Assembly (NCBI GenBank): GCA_000383815.1 | Contig: KB912809.1 | Span: 1-46,216 of the forward strand | DNA from: an actinobacterium SCGC AAA027-J17 | Lineage (GTDB): Bacteria; Actinomycetota; Actinomycetes; Nanopelagicales; Nanopelagicaceae | Direction of reading: 5' to 3' | Length of the DNA: 46,216 nt | Shown here: positions 37,555 to 45,740 of the stretch, one piece after another | Layout of the letters: every line of letters begins with the position of its first letter | How positions within the stretch are numbered: position 1 is the stretch's first letter | The notes under the pieces: model-generated | Told to the model about the DNA's origin: nothing | The model's database searches: none | Seen by the model: the letters and a program-made list of their open reading frames with translations, nothing else | Program-made: the position numbers and the translations under genes

Positions 37555-39081
37555 ATGAGCAAAACATTTACAGCGGTAAATCCAGCAACTGGTCAAGCGG
37601 TCGGAGGGCCAATTGCCGAGAACAACTTTGAAGAGGTTTCAGCTGCGATGGCTGCAGCACATAAGGTAAAGGAAAAATTTGCGGCCACTACGCCAACTCA
37701 AAGAGCTGCGCTTTTAAATGCTATTGCTGATTCAATTGAATCTCAAAAGGAAAAACTTGCTGATATTTCAAATCAAGAGACAGCGCTACCAATAGCCAGA
37801 GTTACAGGTGAGGTAATGCGCACCGTTATCCAAATCCGCGCCTTTGCTGAATTAGTAAAAACTGGTGGCCACCTATTGCCAATTATTGATCTGGCAGATC
37901 CAAATTTTCTACCGGTAGCAAGACCTGATCTTCGCAAGTCTCAGCAACCACTGGGTGTAGTTTCTATTTTTGCAGCCTCAAATTTTCCACTTGCATTCTC
38001 AGTTGCTGGCGGAGATTCTGCATCAGCACTGGCAGCTGGATGTCCGGTGGTAGTTAAGGCGCATCCATCTCATCCAAATACCTGTGAAATGGTTTATCAG
38101 GCAGTAGTCAAAGCAATTACAGAACAAGGTTTACCAAAAGAGATATTTACATTAGTACAAGGAGTAAATCCAGAGATTACGCACTGGCTAGCTAAGGCAC
38201 CAGAGGTTACGGCAATTGGTTTTACTGGATCTGGCATGGTTGGAAAATTATTAATTAAGTTAGCTCAAGAAAGGCAAGTTCCTATCCCAGTTTATGCTGA
38301 AATGGGTTCATTAAATCCAGTTTTCTTTACCCCAGCAGTGTTAGCAGAAAAGTCAGAGGAGTTAGCAAAGGCTGCAATGGATTCAGCTCTACTTGGATCT
38401 GGTCAGTTTTGCACCAAACCAGGAATTATGGTTGTGCCAAATGATGGTGCTGGAGATAAATTCATTGCAAGTGTGCAAAGTTATATTGCAGATCAAAAAG
38501 TCGGACCGCTACTAAATAAAGGAATTGCAACCAGATTTATTGATGCAATTTCTTCAATCAGTAAAGCTAATGGAGTTAAGCTCTTAACCGGCACTACTAA
38601 TCCTGATGGATTTGGCGTGACACCAACAATTTTTGTAGTGGACTGGGCTGATGTTAAAAATCATGATGACTTACTAGAGGAGCACTTTGGCCCAACCTCA
38701 GTAATCATCAGAGCCCCATTTGATCAATACTTATCGATCGCAAAGAGTATGAGTGGCCAATTAGCCTCAGCTCTTCATGCAACTGCTGCAGATAATGTTA
38801 AGGATTTAGTAGCCGCGCTAACTCAAAAAGCTGGACGGTTGATTTGGAATGGATTTCCAACCTCTGTCTCAGTTACCGCCGCCCAAAATCATGGTGGCCA
38901 ATGGCCAGCCTCATCTTCACACACCACATCGGTTGGCTTAGATTCGCTATTTCGATTTGTTAGACCAGTGGTTTATCAAAGCTTTCCAGATAATCAGCTG
39001 CCAGCAGAGTTACAAAACTCTAACCCCTATGGAATTGAGCGAATAATTAATGGAGTTAGAAGCAATAAGGCGATTAGCTAA
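37555..39081 (+). CDS. Aldehyde dehydrogenase, alpha-ketoglutarate-semialdehyde (2,5-dioxovalerate) type
   Basis: 508 residues. ASNFPLAF with N143, the general base E249 in AEMGSLNP and the nucleophile C286 in GSGQFCTKPG are present. GQFCTxPG and AEMGSxNP, rather than GQxCxAxx and ELGGK, mark the type III alpha-ketoglutarate semialdehyde dehydrogenases, which oxidise 2,5-dioxopentanoate with NAD(P)+ at the end of non-phosphorylative pentose and hydroxyproline/glucarate routes. Its neighbours, a FAH-family enzyme and an IlvD-type dehydratase, fit a sugar-acid pathway. Other aldehydes are possible substrates. Stop abuts the FAH gene tail to tail. Confidence 0.85.
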   Translation: MSKTFTAVNPATGQAVGGPIAENNFEEVSAAMAAAHKVKEKFAATTPTQRAALLNAIADSIESQKEKLADISNQETALPIARVTGEVMRTVIQIRAFAELVKTGGHLLPIIDLADPNFLPVARPDLRKSQQPLGVVSIFAASNFPLAFSVAGGDSASALAAGCPVVVKAHPSHPNTCEMVYQAVVKAITEQGLPKEIFTLVQGVNPEITHWLAKAPEVTAIGFTGSGMVGKLLIKLAQERQVPIPVYAEMGSLNPVFFTPAVLAEKSEELAKAAMDSALLGSGQFCTKPGIMVVPNDGAGDKFIASVQSYIADQKVGPLLNKGIATRFIDAISSISKANGVKLLTGTTNPDGFGVTPTIFVVDWADVKNHDDLLEEHFGPTSVIIRAPFDQYLSIAKSMSGQLASALHATAADNVKDLVAALTQKAGRLIWNGFPTSVSVTAAQNHGGQWPASSSHTTSVGLDSLFRFVRPVVYQSFPDNQLPAELQNSNPYGIERIINGVRSNKAIS

Positions 39082-39945
39082 TTACTTGTAATTAACTACC
39101 TTATTTTTAATACTGCCAATTCCTTCAATTGTAGTAACAATACTTTCGCCACCTTTTAGGTACTTCTCTGGCTTAAAGCCCATACCAACACCCTCTGGTG
39201 TTCCGGTGTTAATAACATCTCCAGCCTTTAACTCCATGAATTGAGAGATGTACCAAACACAGTGATTTATTCCAAAGATCAAATCATTTGTTCTGGAGTT
39301 CTGTCTTACCTCGCCATCAATGGTGCAAGTAAGAGACAAATTGTTTGGATCTAAGTTTTTACTTTTCAACTCATCAGCAGTAACAATCCATGGACCCATT
39401 GGATTAAAGGATGGGAAGGATTTTCCCTTTACCCATTGACCACTACGTTCTACCTGCCAGTGTCGCTCTGACACATCTTGTGAGATTGTGTAACCTAAAA
39501 TGTATTCAGCAGCCTCTTCTGGTGATTTCAAATAAAGTGCATTTTTACCAATTACAACACATAGCTCAACCTCGTAATCAGTTTTAGTTGAGTTTGGTGG
39601 CACTACAACATCATCATTTGGTCCAATTACAGTATCTGGGGCTTTCATAAATATCACCGGCTCAGGCGGTGGGGTCATGCCAGACTCAACTGCATGTTTT
39701 GCATAATTTAAACCCACACAGATAACTTTTGTTGGTCTTGCAACTGGAGAGCCAATTCGAAAATCTGAAATCGAAACCTTTTTACGATTTGTTAGATCAG
39801 CTTTTGCTAACTTGGCGATAGCGCCATTTTCTAATTCAACTCTATTAAAATCTGAAACTAGATCATCAACAAATACCGCCTCAGTATCTGAGATCATTAC
39901 GGCTGGCTTCTCCTGGTTTAACTGACCTAAGCGGGCGATTCTCAT
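39082..39945 (-). CDS. Fumarylacetoacetate-hydrolase family protein (2-keto-3-deoxy or 2,4-diketo sugar-acid enzyme)
   Basis: 287 residues from ATG 39945 (MRIARLGQ). The frame is open further upstream into the ilvD-like gene, but that is a shadow. FAH core: VICVGLNYAKHAVESG, the metal-ligand motif DYEVELCVVIGK, TISQDVSERHWQ, RSGQWVKGKSF, GDVINTGTPEGVGMG. The SERHWQ/GQWVKGKSF signature is shared with 2,4-diketo-3-deoxy-fuconate/rhamnonate hydrolases and proteins annotated ureidoglycolate lyase. Alternatively it dehydrates a 2-keto-3-deoxypentonate. Sequence alone does not decide between hydrolase and dehydratase. Divergent from the dehydratase gene. Confidence 0.85.
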   Translation of the reverse strand: MRIARLGQLNQEKPAVMISDTEAVFVDDLVSDFNRVELENGAIAKLAKADLTNRKKVSISDFRIGSPVARPTKVICVGLNYAKHAVESGMTPPPEPVIFMKAPDTVIGPNDDVVVPPNSTKTDYEVELCVVIGKNALYLKSPEEAAEYILGYTISQDVSERHWQVERSGQWVKGKSFPSFNPMGPWIVTADELKSKNLDPNNLSLTCTIDGEVRQNSRTNDLIFGINHCVWYISQFMELKAGDVINTGTPEGVGMGFKPEKYLKGGESIVTTIEGIGSIKNKVVNYK

Positions 39946-40019
39946 TATTCTCACATTTCTATTGAGGTGAAGTTTTCTTGCTAATGAACTAGAATACGAA
40001 AACCTTAACATAGGAAATT

Positions 40020-40034
40020 TCTCATTATTTGAGA
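40020..40034. promoter_or_regulatory. Small inverted repeat between the FAH-family and dehydratase genes
   Basis: TCTCA-TTATT-TGAGA, 5-bp arms, 26 bp before the GTG start of the dehydratase gene. Possible operator for the divergent pair; not repeated elsewhere in the island. Confidence 0.25.
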
Positions 40035-40059
40035 GTTCGACAGGTTTTGAAGGGTCAGT

Positions 40060-41787
40060 GTGAGCGAAGAGAAGTTTGAACGCCGCAGCCAGTATTGGTT
40101 TGGACTTAAAGATAAGGGTGGATATATCCACCGAGAAAGACTTCGTAACCAAGGTTACGCCCCAGATGTTTTTGATGGCAGGCCAGTAATTGGAATTGCA
40201 AACACATGGTCAGAGTTAAATCCATGTAATGGATCTTTAAATGATGTCGCCGAAGCGGTAAAACGCGGCGTGTGGGAAGCTGGTGGTTTTCCACTTGAGT
40301 TCCCAGCAATGTCACTTAGTGAATCACTGCAAAGACCAACCACCATGCTTTATCGCAACATGTTGGCTATGGAGGTAGAGGAGTTAATTCGTTCTCATCC
40401 ATTAGATGGTGTGGTCTTACTTGGAAACTGCGATAAAACTCCGCCTGGATTGTTAATGGGCGCAGCAAGTGTGGATCTGCCAACCTTAATGATTACCGGT
40501 GGTCCAATGCTTAATGGTCGCTACCAAGGACAACCAGTTGGTTCTGGAACATTAGTTTGGAAATATAGCGAGCAGGTTAGAAGCGGAAAGATTTCCTTTG
40601 AAGAGTTTATGGCGATGGAGTCATGCTCTGCTAGAAGCCAAGGTTCTTGTATGACAATGGGAACCGCCTCCACTATGGCTTGTGTAACCGAAGCATTAGG
40701 TGTTCAACTACCAGGAGCTGCAGCAATTCCAGCTGTTGACTCTCGCAAATTTACATTAGCCCACCTGTCTGGCCGTCGAATTGTGAAGATGGTTGAAGAG
40801 GATCTGAAACTTTCCAAGATTTTAAACCGCAAATCATTTGAAAATGCGATCAAGATTTTGGCTGCAATTGGTGGTTCAACCAACGCGGTAGTGCACTTGT
40901 TAGCAATCGCTGGTCGAGTTGGTGTGCCTTTGACCTTAGATGATTTTGATAAGTTGGGCAAAGATGTTCCAGTAATTGCAAATATGATGCCAAGTGGAAA
41001 ATTCTTAATGGAGGAATTTTTCGACGCCGGCGGTGTCCCAACAGTTATGAAAGAGATTTCAAAGCTAATTCACACCGATCACATAACTGTGACTGGTAAA
41101 ACTGTTAAAGAAAATATTGAAGGTGCCGAGAATTGGAACAAAGAGGTAATCACGCCAGCTGATAAACCATTCCAAGCAGCAGGTGCTGGAATTGTTGTAG
41201 TTCGTGGCTCACTTGCTCCAGATGGTGCGATCATCAAAGTATCGGCTGCTTCGCCAAAATTATTAACACATAAAGGTAAAGCATTAGTCTTCAATGAAAT
41301 TGAGGAGTACTTAAAGGTTGCAGATGATTTAAATCTGCCAGTAACTCCAGATACTATTTTAGTTTTGAAAAATTCCGGTCCAAAAGGTTATCCAGGATTT
41401 CCAGAGGTTGGAAACCTGCCAATGCCAAAGAAGATGCTTGATCAAGGCGTGACTGACATGGTGCGAATCTCTGATGCCAGAATGAGTGGAACTGCTTACG
41501 GCACCGTTGTATTACATGTTTCACCGGAGTCAACCGCTGGTGGACCACTTGCATTTGTTGAAAATGGTGATGAGATTGAATTAGATGTTCCAAATCGTAA
41601 GTTGAATTTACTTATCTCACCTGAAGAGTTAGCAAAACGTAAAGCTGCATGGGTGCCACCAAAACCTAAGGCAGATCGTGGTTGGAGCAAGATGTATATC
41701 GAGCATGTACAACAAGCCCACCTTGGTGCAGATCTTGATTTCCTAGTCGGTGGCAGCGGTGATTACGTGCCACGTCACTCCCATTAA
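40060..41787 (+). CDS. IlvD/Edd family sugar-acid dehydratase
   Basis: 575 residues. Three Fe-S cysteines, C56 (NPCNG), C124 (GNCDKT) and C197 (GSCMTMGTAS), have the same spacings as I recall for the [2Fe-2S] pentonate dehydratases (L-arabinonate dehydratase C59/C127/C200). K126 is beside the Mg-binding Asp. Together with the neighbours this favours a sugar-acid (pentonate/hexonate) dehydratase over the branched-chain enzyme IlvD. It would yield a 2-keto-3-deoxy acid for the FAH and aldehyde dehydrogenase enzymes. Start is GTG with GAAGGG 5 nt upstream. Its stop overlaps the convergent enolase-like gene by four bases. Confidence 0.88.
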   Translation: MSEEKFERRSQYWFGLKDKGGYIHRERLRNQGYAPDVFDGRPVIGIANTWSELNPCNGSLNDVAEAVKRGVWEAGGFPLEFPAMSLSESLQRPTTMLYRNMLAMEVEELIRSHPLDGVVLLGNCDKTPPGLLMGAASVDLPTLMITGGPMLNGRYQGQPVGSGTLVWKYSEQVRSGKISFEEFMAMESCSARSQGSCMTMGTASTMACVTEALGVQLPGAAAIPAVDSRKFTLAHLSGRRIVKMVEEDLKLSKILNRKSFENAIKILAAIGGSTNAVVHLLAIAGRVGVPLTLDDFDKLGKDVPVIANMMPSGKFLMEEFFDAGGVPTVMKEISKLIHTDHITVTGKTVKENIEGAENWNKEVITPADKPFQAAGAGIVVVRGSLAPDGAIIKVSAASPKLLTHKGKALVFNEIEEYLKVADDLNLPVTPDTILVLKNSGPKGYPGFPEVGNLPMPKKMLDQGVTDMVRISDARMSGTAYGTVVLHVSPESTAGGPLAFVENGDEIELDVPNRKLNLLISPEELAKRKAAWVPPKPKADRGWSKMYIEHVQQAHLGADLDFLVGGSGDYVPRHSH

Positions 41788-43055
41788 TTAAAGGGATTTA
41801 TAAATCTAGTCTCTTCAGTTGCTTCAAACTCTAATAATCTGTTCCACTTTGCATTTCGTTCAGAACCATGAGTTGAGCCAACCTTTATTTGCCCAGCACT
41901 CCAACCCGTTGCTAAATCAGCTAACCAAGAGTCTTCGTTTTCACCAGATCTGGCTGAAACCACAGTATTAAAGTTATTTGCCCTAGCCTGCTTAAGCACA
42001 TTCAAAGTTGAGGTTACTAAGCCATTTTGATTAGGTTTAATCAAGATTGCATTAGCGCTCTTGTTTGCAATCGCCTTGTCTAGTCGCTCTAAATTTGTGG
42101 TCAATAAATCATCACCTAGTAATTGCAGCTTGGCTGGTGCAATCTCCATGAATTGTTGCCAACTACTCCAATCATCTTCAGCAAATGGATCTTCGATTGA
42201 AATAATTGGCTGATTACTTGTCAATTGGCTTATGTACTTAACAAACTCACTAGGAGAGTAACTTTTACCAATCGTTGCTAGATTGTATTTTTCACCATCA
42301 TAAAATTGAGTAGCGGCAACATCTAAGGCAAGGCTTACTTGATTGCCAACCTGTAAGCCGACCTTTTCGATTGCACTAACTACAAACTCACAAGCTTTTT
42401 CAATAGAGGAGAAGGTAAGTGATAAACCACCCTCATCTGCAATTAAATTTGTTACCTGTCCAGATTCTTTACCCATTACCGCTGCCATCTCTCGTACAGC
42501 CACAATCCAAGATAAGGCTTGGGTGAAAGTTTTTGCGCCAGTTGGGATGATCAAAATATCTTGTATATCCATGCTGCGGTTTGCGTGAGCCCCGCCCGAC
42601 AAAATATTTACCATCGGCATTGGAATTAGTAATGGAGCATCTGCTGCAAAGTATCTGGCTAGAGATTTATTCTGGGAATGGGCTGTTGCCAGGCTGGCAG
42701 AAAGTGAAACAGCCAAAGTGGCATTGGCACCTAAGGCTGAGTGATCCTCTGATGGATCTAAATCAATCAGTTGTGAATCAACTAAATTTAAATCAATCTG
42801 CTCCTCAACTAATCTAGGAGCGATCTTCTCATTTATATTTGCTACTGCTTGCTGTACTGACAGGCCTGAGTAAAACTTATCTGAGTACTTGCTTCCGGTA
42901 TCTCGTAACTCTTTAGCCTCATGTTTGCCAGTTGATGCCCCTGATGGAACTCGAGCGGTGTGAGTAGAGCCATCTGTTAATGTGATTGCAGCTGCAACTG
43001 TTGGCCGGCCCCTAGAGTCTAAAACTTGATAACCAATAACCTTACTAATTTTCAC
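41784..43055 (-). CDS. Enolase-like protein with altered active site
   Basis: 423 residues aligning end to end with enolase (DSRGRPTVAAAI, VPSGASTGKHEAKELRD, GGAHANRSMDIQD, IADEGG, LALDVAATQFYD, SIEDPFAEDD, LLGDDL, ILIKPNQ, QIKVGSTHGSER). By yeast numbering H159, E211, D246, E295, D320, K345, R374, S375 and K396 are kept (H157, E208, D245, E288, D315, K340, R369, S370, K391). E168, which handles the leaving hydroxyl, is D166, and H373 is A368. It should bind a phosphorylated substrate and abstract a proton like enolase, but 2-phosphoglycerate may not be the natural substrate. GTG start overlaps the kinase stop (GTGA). It could still be the cell's only enolase. Confidence 0.85.
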   Translation of the reverse strand: MKISKVIGYQVLDSRGRPTVAAAITLTDGSTHTARVPSGASTGKHEAKELRDTGSKYSDKFYSGLSVQQAVANINEKIAPRLVEEQIDLNLVDSQLIDLDPSEDHSALGANATLAVSLSASLATAHSQNKSLARYFAADAPLLIPMPMVNILSGGAHANRSMDIQDILIIPTGAKTFTQALSWIVAVREMAAVMGKESGQVTNLIADEGGLSLTFSSIEKACEFVVSAIEKVGLQVGNQVSLALDVAATQFYDGEKYNLATIGKSYSPSEFVKYISQLTSNQPIISIEDPFAEDDWSSWQQFMEIAPAKLQLLGDDLLTTNLERLDKAIANKSANAILIKPNQNGLVTSTLNVLKQARANNFNTVVSARSGENEDSWLADLATGWSAGQIKVGSTHGSERNAKWNRLLEFEATEETRFINPFN

Positions 43056-44041
43056 TTTGCACTCATCTCAAATAACTCAGTAACTGAAAGATTACCGTTA
43101 TTTGCCAAAATAGCTTTGGTAACGGTTTGAAGCTTGTGTTGGGCACTAGCAGAAAGGTAATTAACAGGTGATTTACCCTCAACACGAGCAAGTGCAATTA
43201 GAGCTGCATGCTTGGTAAGGGAAGGTGAGATGCGCCTTACTCCTTGATACTCCTCCACAAATGAAATAGCGGTGTTGGCAAGTAATTTGGCATGTAATCG
43301 ATCATCAGTTCTAAAGAACTTGCAAAGTAGGTGAGCTATTAGGAAGGCTAAATCAAATACTGGATTTCCAACATGGGTAACCTCAAAATCAAGTATGTAA
43401 ACATCATCATTTGTTGCAACCATAATATTCTTAGGGGAGAAATCACCATGCACAACTGTGGTCTTATCACCCTCTAATTCATTAATTAACTTACGAATTG
43501 CAACCTCAATCTGTGGATTCTTAGCTGCTACAAATCTATAAAAAGGATCAATTCTTAACTGCTCAAATAATGAGTCCTCCATAAACTTTATTTTCACTTC
43601 AGCATTCTTCTCACCGTAGTTATGCCATGAAGCTAAGGTTGCGCCAAGCTTTAATCCAATATCTGGATTTATTACCCCAGCTAATAAATCTGATTTCCAT
43701 ACTGTGCTGCCCACGGGAACTCGCTCAAGGACAAGGATAAAACGCTCTGGATCTAGATAAACTAACTTAGGTACCTGGTTTGGAGTTAGCCGGTTAAATA
43801 ACTCAATCGCATCTGCCTCCACAATTGCTCGGCGCTGATCTGCCACCCACTTTTCACTAACTGCTAACTCAGCTAATGCTTGTTTTAAAACTAATTTTTG
43901 GGTGGTGGTAGTAATTGCTAATACAACATTGGAAACTCCACCAGTTAAAACCTCAACCTGTGGGCTATCCTCATTTTTAATTACTTTTTTACTAATTAGA
44001 TACTCAACTACCGTATCTTTATTTAGTAACTCAACGCTCAC
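43052..44041 (-). CDS. APH-fold small-molecule kinase (phosphotransferase family)
   Basis: 329 residues of the aminoglycoside/choline/methylthioribose kinase fold. Lys in VLKQ (K53) binds ATP. The catalytic loop is VVHGDFSPKNIMV with D200 as base and N205 for metal, and the metal motif ILDFEVTHVGNPVFDLAF has D218. The DFE form recalls small-molecule kinases such as MtnK or homoserine kinase-like ThrB2 rather than antibiotic-resistance enzymes. Between the SDR and enolase-like genes it most likely phosphorylates a pathway intermediate, perhaps a hydroxy acid. GTG start, 12 nt after the SDR stop. Confidence 0.8.
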   Translation of the reverse strand: MSVELLNKDTVVEYLISKKVIKNEDSPQVEVLTGGVSNVVLAITTTTQKLVLKQALAELAVSEKWVADQRRAIVEADAIELFNRLTPNQVPKLVYLDPERFILVLERVPVGSTVWKSDLLAGVINPDIGLKLGATLASWHNYGEKNAEVKIKFMEDSLFEQLRIDPFYRFVAAKNPQIEVAIRKLINELEGDKTTVVHGDFSPKNIMVATNDDVYILDFEVTHVGNPVFDLAFLIAHLLCKFFRTDDRLHAKLLANTAISFVEEYQGVRRISPSLTKHAALIALARVEGKSPVNYLSASAQHKLQTVTKAILANNGNLSVTELFEMSAK

Positions 44042-44053
44042 CTTCTGTAACCC

Positions 44054-44758
44054 TTAAAGAACTCGGGCGATAGTAAAGCCATAATCAACAAATAAAGATT
44101 GACCAGAGATTGCAGTGTTATCTTCACATCCCAATAGATAAGCAGCATTTGCCACATCCTGCGGCACAATCATTTTGTGTCCAGGAGTTTGACTCTGCAC
44201 ATTCTCTATCTGTGCTGGCTTTAATAAGCCCCGCGCCATTGGTGAATCAACCACCCCAGGCAGTAAACCATTGACCAAAATACCCTTTGCATTTCCTAAA
44301 TCAACCGCCATTGATCTAACCAAGCCACCAACTGCTGCCTTAGTAACTGTGTAAGACATCTTCTCTTGTCTTGTGATCTGCTCCCAGAATGAACTTAAAA
44401 TCACAATCTTTCCTCGTTGTTTAATCAGATTGTGAAGAAGTAAGGCTTGAGTAGTTTGTGAAATAAATGAAACATTTGCCTCAAATAATCGATTTAAATC
44501 ATCACTTGCGTGATTGATTACGGAGTCATTGTTATTAGCACCTTGGGCAAATACCACCGTATCAAATAACTCACCCTTTAATAGATCAGGAACTGGTCCA
44601 TCTGTAATTGGTAGTTGAAATTGCTCACCTGGATTTGTAAGTGTTCGAACACCGTAAGTTACTTTGTAACCTTGAGCTTTAAACTTTTCGGCAATCGCAT
44701 TTCCTAGCACACCAGTACCACCAAAGATTAAAAGTTTAAGTGATGCCGGAGTACTCAT
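44054..44758 (-). CDS. Short-chain dehydrogenase/reductase
   Basis: 234 residues. GGTGVLG (13-19) is the dinucleotide loop (the classical TGxxxGxG is slightly altered). FAQGANNN replaces NNAG. The catalytic S122/S123 (ILSSFW), Y136 and K140 (YTVTK) follow, then the LPGVVDSPMARGL loop. Probably oxidises or reduces a sugar-derived alcohol or ketone with NAD(P). ATG overlaps the stop of the U32-like gene (TAATG), and it belongs to the four-gene operon. Which pathway intermediate it uses is not decidable. Confidence 0.85.
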   Translation of the reverse strand: MSTPASLKLLIFGGTGVLGNAIAEKFKAQGYKVTYGVRTLTNPGEQFQLPITDGPVPDLLKGELFDTVVFAQGANNNDSVINHASDDLNRLFEANVSFISQTTQALLLHNLIKQRGKIVILSSFWEQITRQEKMSYTVTKAAVGGLVRSMAVDLGNAKGILVNGLLPGVVDSPMARGLLKPAQIENVQSQTPGHKMIVPQDVANAAYLLGCEDNTAISGQSLFVDYGFTIARVL

Positions 44759-45681
44759 TACTTCTTAAAACCATACCTATCTAATATCGCCTTACTTATT
44801 GCAGCTCTTCTTACCCGCTCCCTTGCAGTTGACTCCACCAAACCTTGGATGTGCGCGCCAGATGGATACAACCCAGGTGAGTTTCGAAGTGTGAACTTTA
44901 AGTAGATAGGAGCGGCAACTCGGACTAGATCTGGGGTTTCATAATGTCTTACTGCTCCGCCAAAATCATCTGGTCCTTCAACATAGATATCAACTGGAAC
45001 ATCAACTTGTGATCTGATCGCTGCAATCTGTTGCAAAGACAGATCGGTAGCTAAGTTAAGTGTTGATGCCCCAAGATCTTCTAGTAATGCTGCAGTTGCT
45101 GGATTATTACAAACCATAGCTACTGAAGTTTTAAGAATTAACTCCTTCGGCAGATCACCTTTTCGCTTTGCATCTCCAAGTACCTTAAGTAATCCAAGAT
45201 CTCCTACTAACACACTTCGTAGCCCAAGATTTACTCCATTTATTACATCCTCTAATGCATATCGAAGTTGATCTCCACCACGAAGTGAGGGGGATGCAAT
45301 CACACCAGCGGATGCACTGACCTGCTTTCCAATATCCCAGGAAGCCCTTGGTCCAACAAATAAACAAACCTCAATCTTCTCCTTTTTACCCATCGCAACC
45401 ATCTGTTTAATCTCAGCATCAGTTTGCAGCATAATTCCTGAGCCTTGGGAGATGCGATGGATTACTAAACTAAGTTTTTTTGCCTCATCAACAACTGTTT
45501 TAAAAGCTGCTGGCCCTTCAACAGATGGAATCTCAATTTTGTAGCGGCTGCCGTCAGCAAATCTTTTGCCTGACTCTGGCAGGCCATCAGCATCTTGAGA
45601 TTGAATTTTTTGCTTGTTTAAGATTCCAATTGAGCGCTTCATTGGTCCTTTTGGATCACGGGTACTTGGCCAAGATGCCAT
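44758..45681 (-). CDS. U32 peptidase-like TIM-barrel protein
   Basis: 307 residues. The arrangement SVAMVCNNPATAALLEDLGA, then STLNLATDLSLQQIAAIRSQVDVPVDIYVEG, resembles the strand-helix pattern of the peptidase U32 family (LNVFNS...LKELGA...LSxELSLEEI...VPVEVFVHG). The U32 Cys after HG and the four Cys of the Fe-S hydroxylase members (RlhA, UbiU/V, TrhP) are missing, only two Cys being present. It is thus unlikely to be a Fe-S hydroxylase and may act as a lyase or isomerase. First gene of the minus-strand operon; GGAG 4 nt before the ATG; M14 is a possible later start. Confidence 0.65.
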   Translation of the reverse strand: MASWPSTRDPKGPMKRSIGILNKQKIQSQDADGLPESGKRFADGSRYKIEIPSVEGPAAFKTVVDEAKKLSLVIHRISQGSGIMLQTDAEIKQMVAMGKKEKIEVCLFVGPRASWDIGKQVSASAGVIASPSLRGGDQLRYALEDVINGVNLGLRSVLVGDLGLLKVLGDAKRKGDLPKELILKTSVAMVCNNPATAALLEDLGASTLNLATDLSLQQIAAIRSQVDVPVDIYVEGPDDFGGAVRHYETPDLVRVAAPIYLKFTLRNSPGLYPSGAHIQGLVESTARERVRRAAISKAILDRYGFKK

Positions 45682-45695
45682 TTTGCTCCATCCAA

Positions 45696-45718
45696 ATCAC
45701 TTTTTAGATTTAAGTGAT
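45696..45718. promoter_or_regulatory. Candidate operator, 7-9-7 inverted repeat
   Basis: ATCACTT (45696-45702) and AAGTGAT (45712-45718) are perfect 7-bp arms around 9 nt, in the 59-bp gap between the divergent U32-like gene and second SDR gene. It lies 8 bp upstream of the TATAAT of the SDR and next to the U32-like ribosome-binding site. A repressor dimer bound here could control both directions. No regulator gene is in the window. Confidence 0.5.
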
Positions 45719-45725
45719 GGGTAAG

Positions 45726-45731
45726 TATAAT
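45726..45731 (+). promoter_or_regulatory. Candidate -10 box for the second SDR gene
   Basis: Perfect TATAAT, 9 nt before ATG 45741; start of transcription would be within a few bases of the ATG. Confidence 0.5.
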
Positions 45732-45740
45732 CGGATAATA

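Noticed and set aside
39079-39094. TAATTAC-TT-GTAATTA palindrome at the convergent ends of the aldehyde dehydrogenase and FAH genes, considered as a terminator
   Set aside because: It is all A/T except one pair, has a 2-nt loop and no adjoining T-run on either side, so a stable terminator is unlikely.
39946-40152. Upstream extension of the FAH-family frame
   Set aside because: It runs antisense into the dehydratase coding region. ATG 39945 begins the conserved protein.
40060-41787. Assignment as branched-chain dihydroxyacid dehydratase IlvD
   Set aside because: Cys spacing and the sugar-acid neighbours fit the pentonate dehydratase branch better, though a tree would be needed to exclude it.
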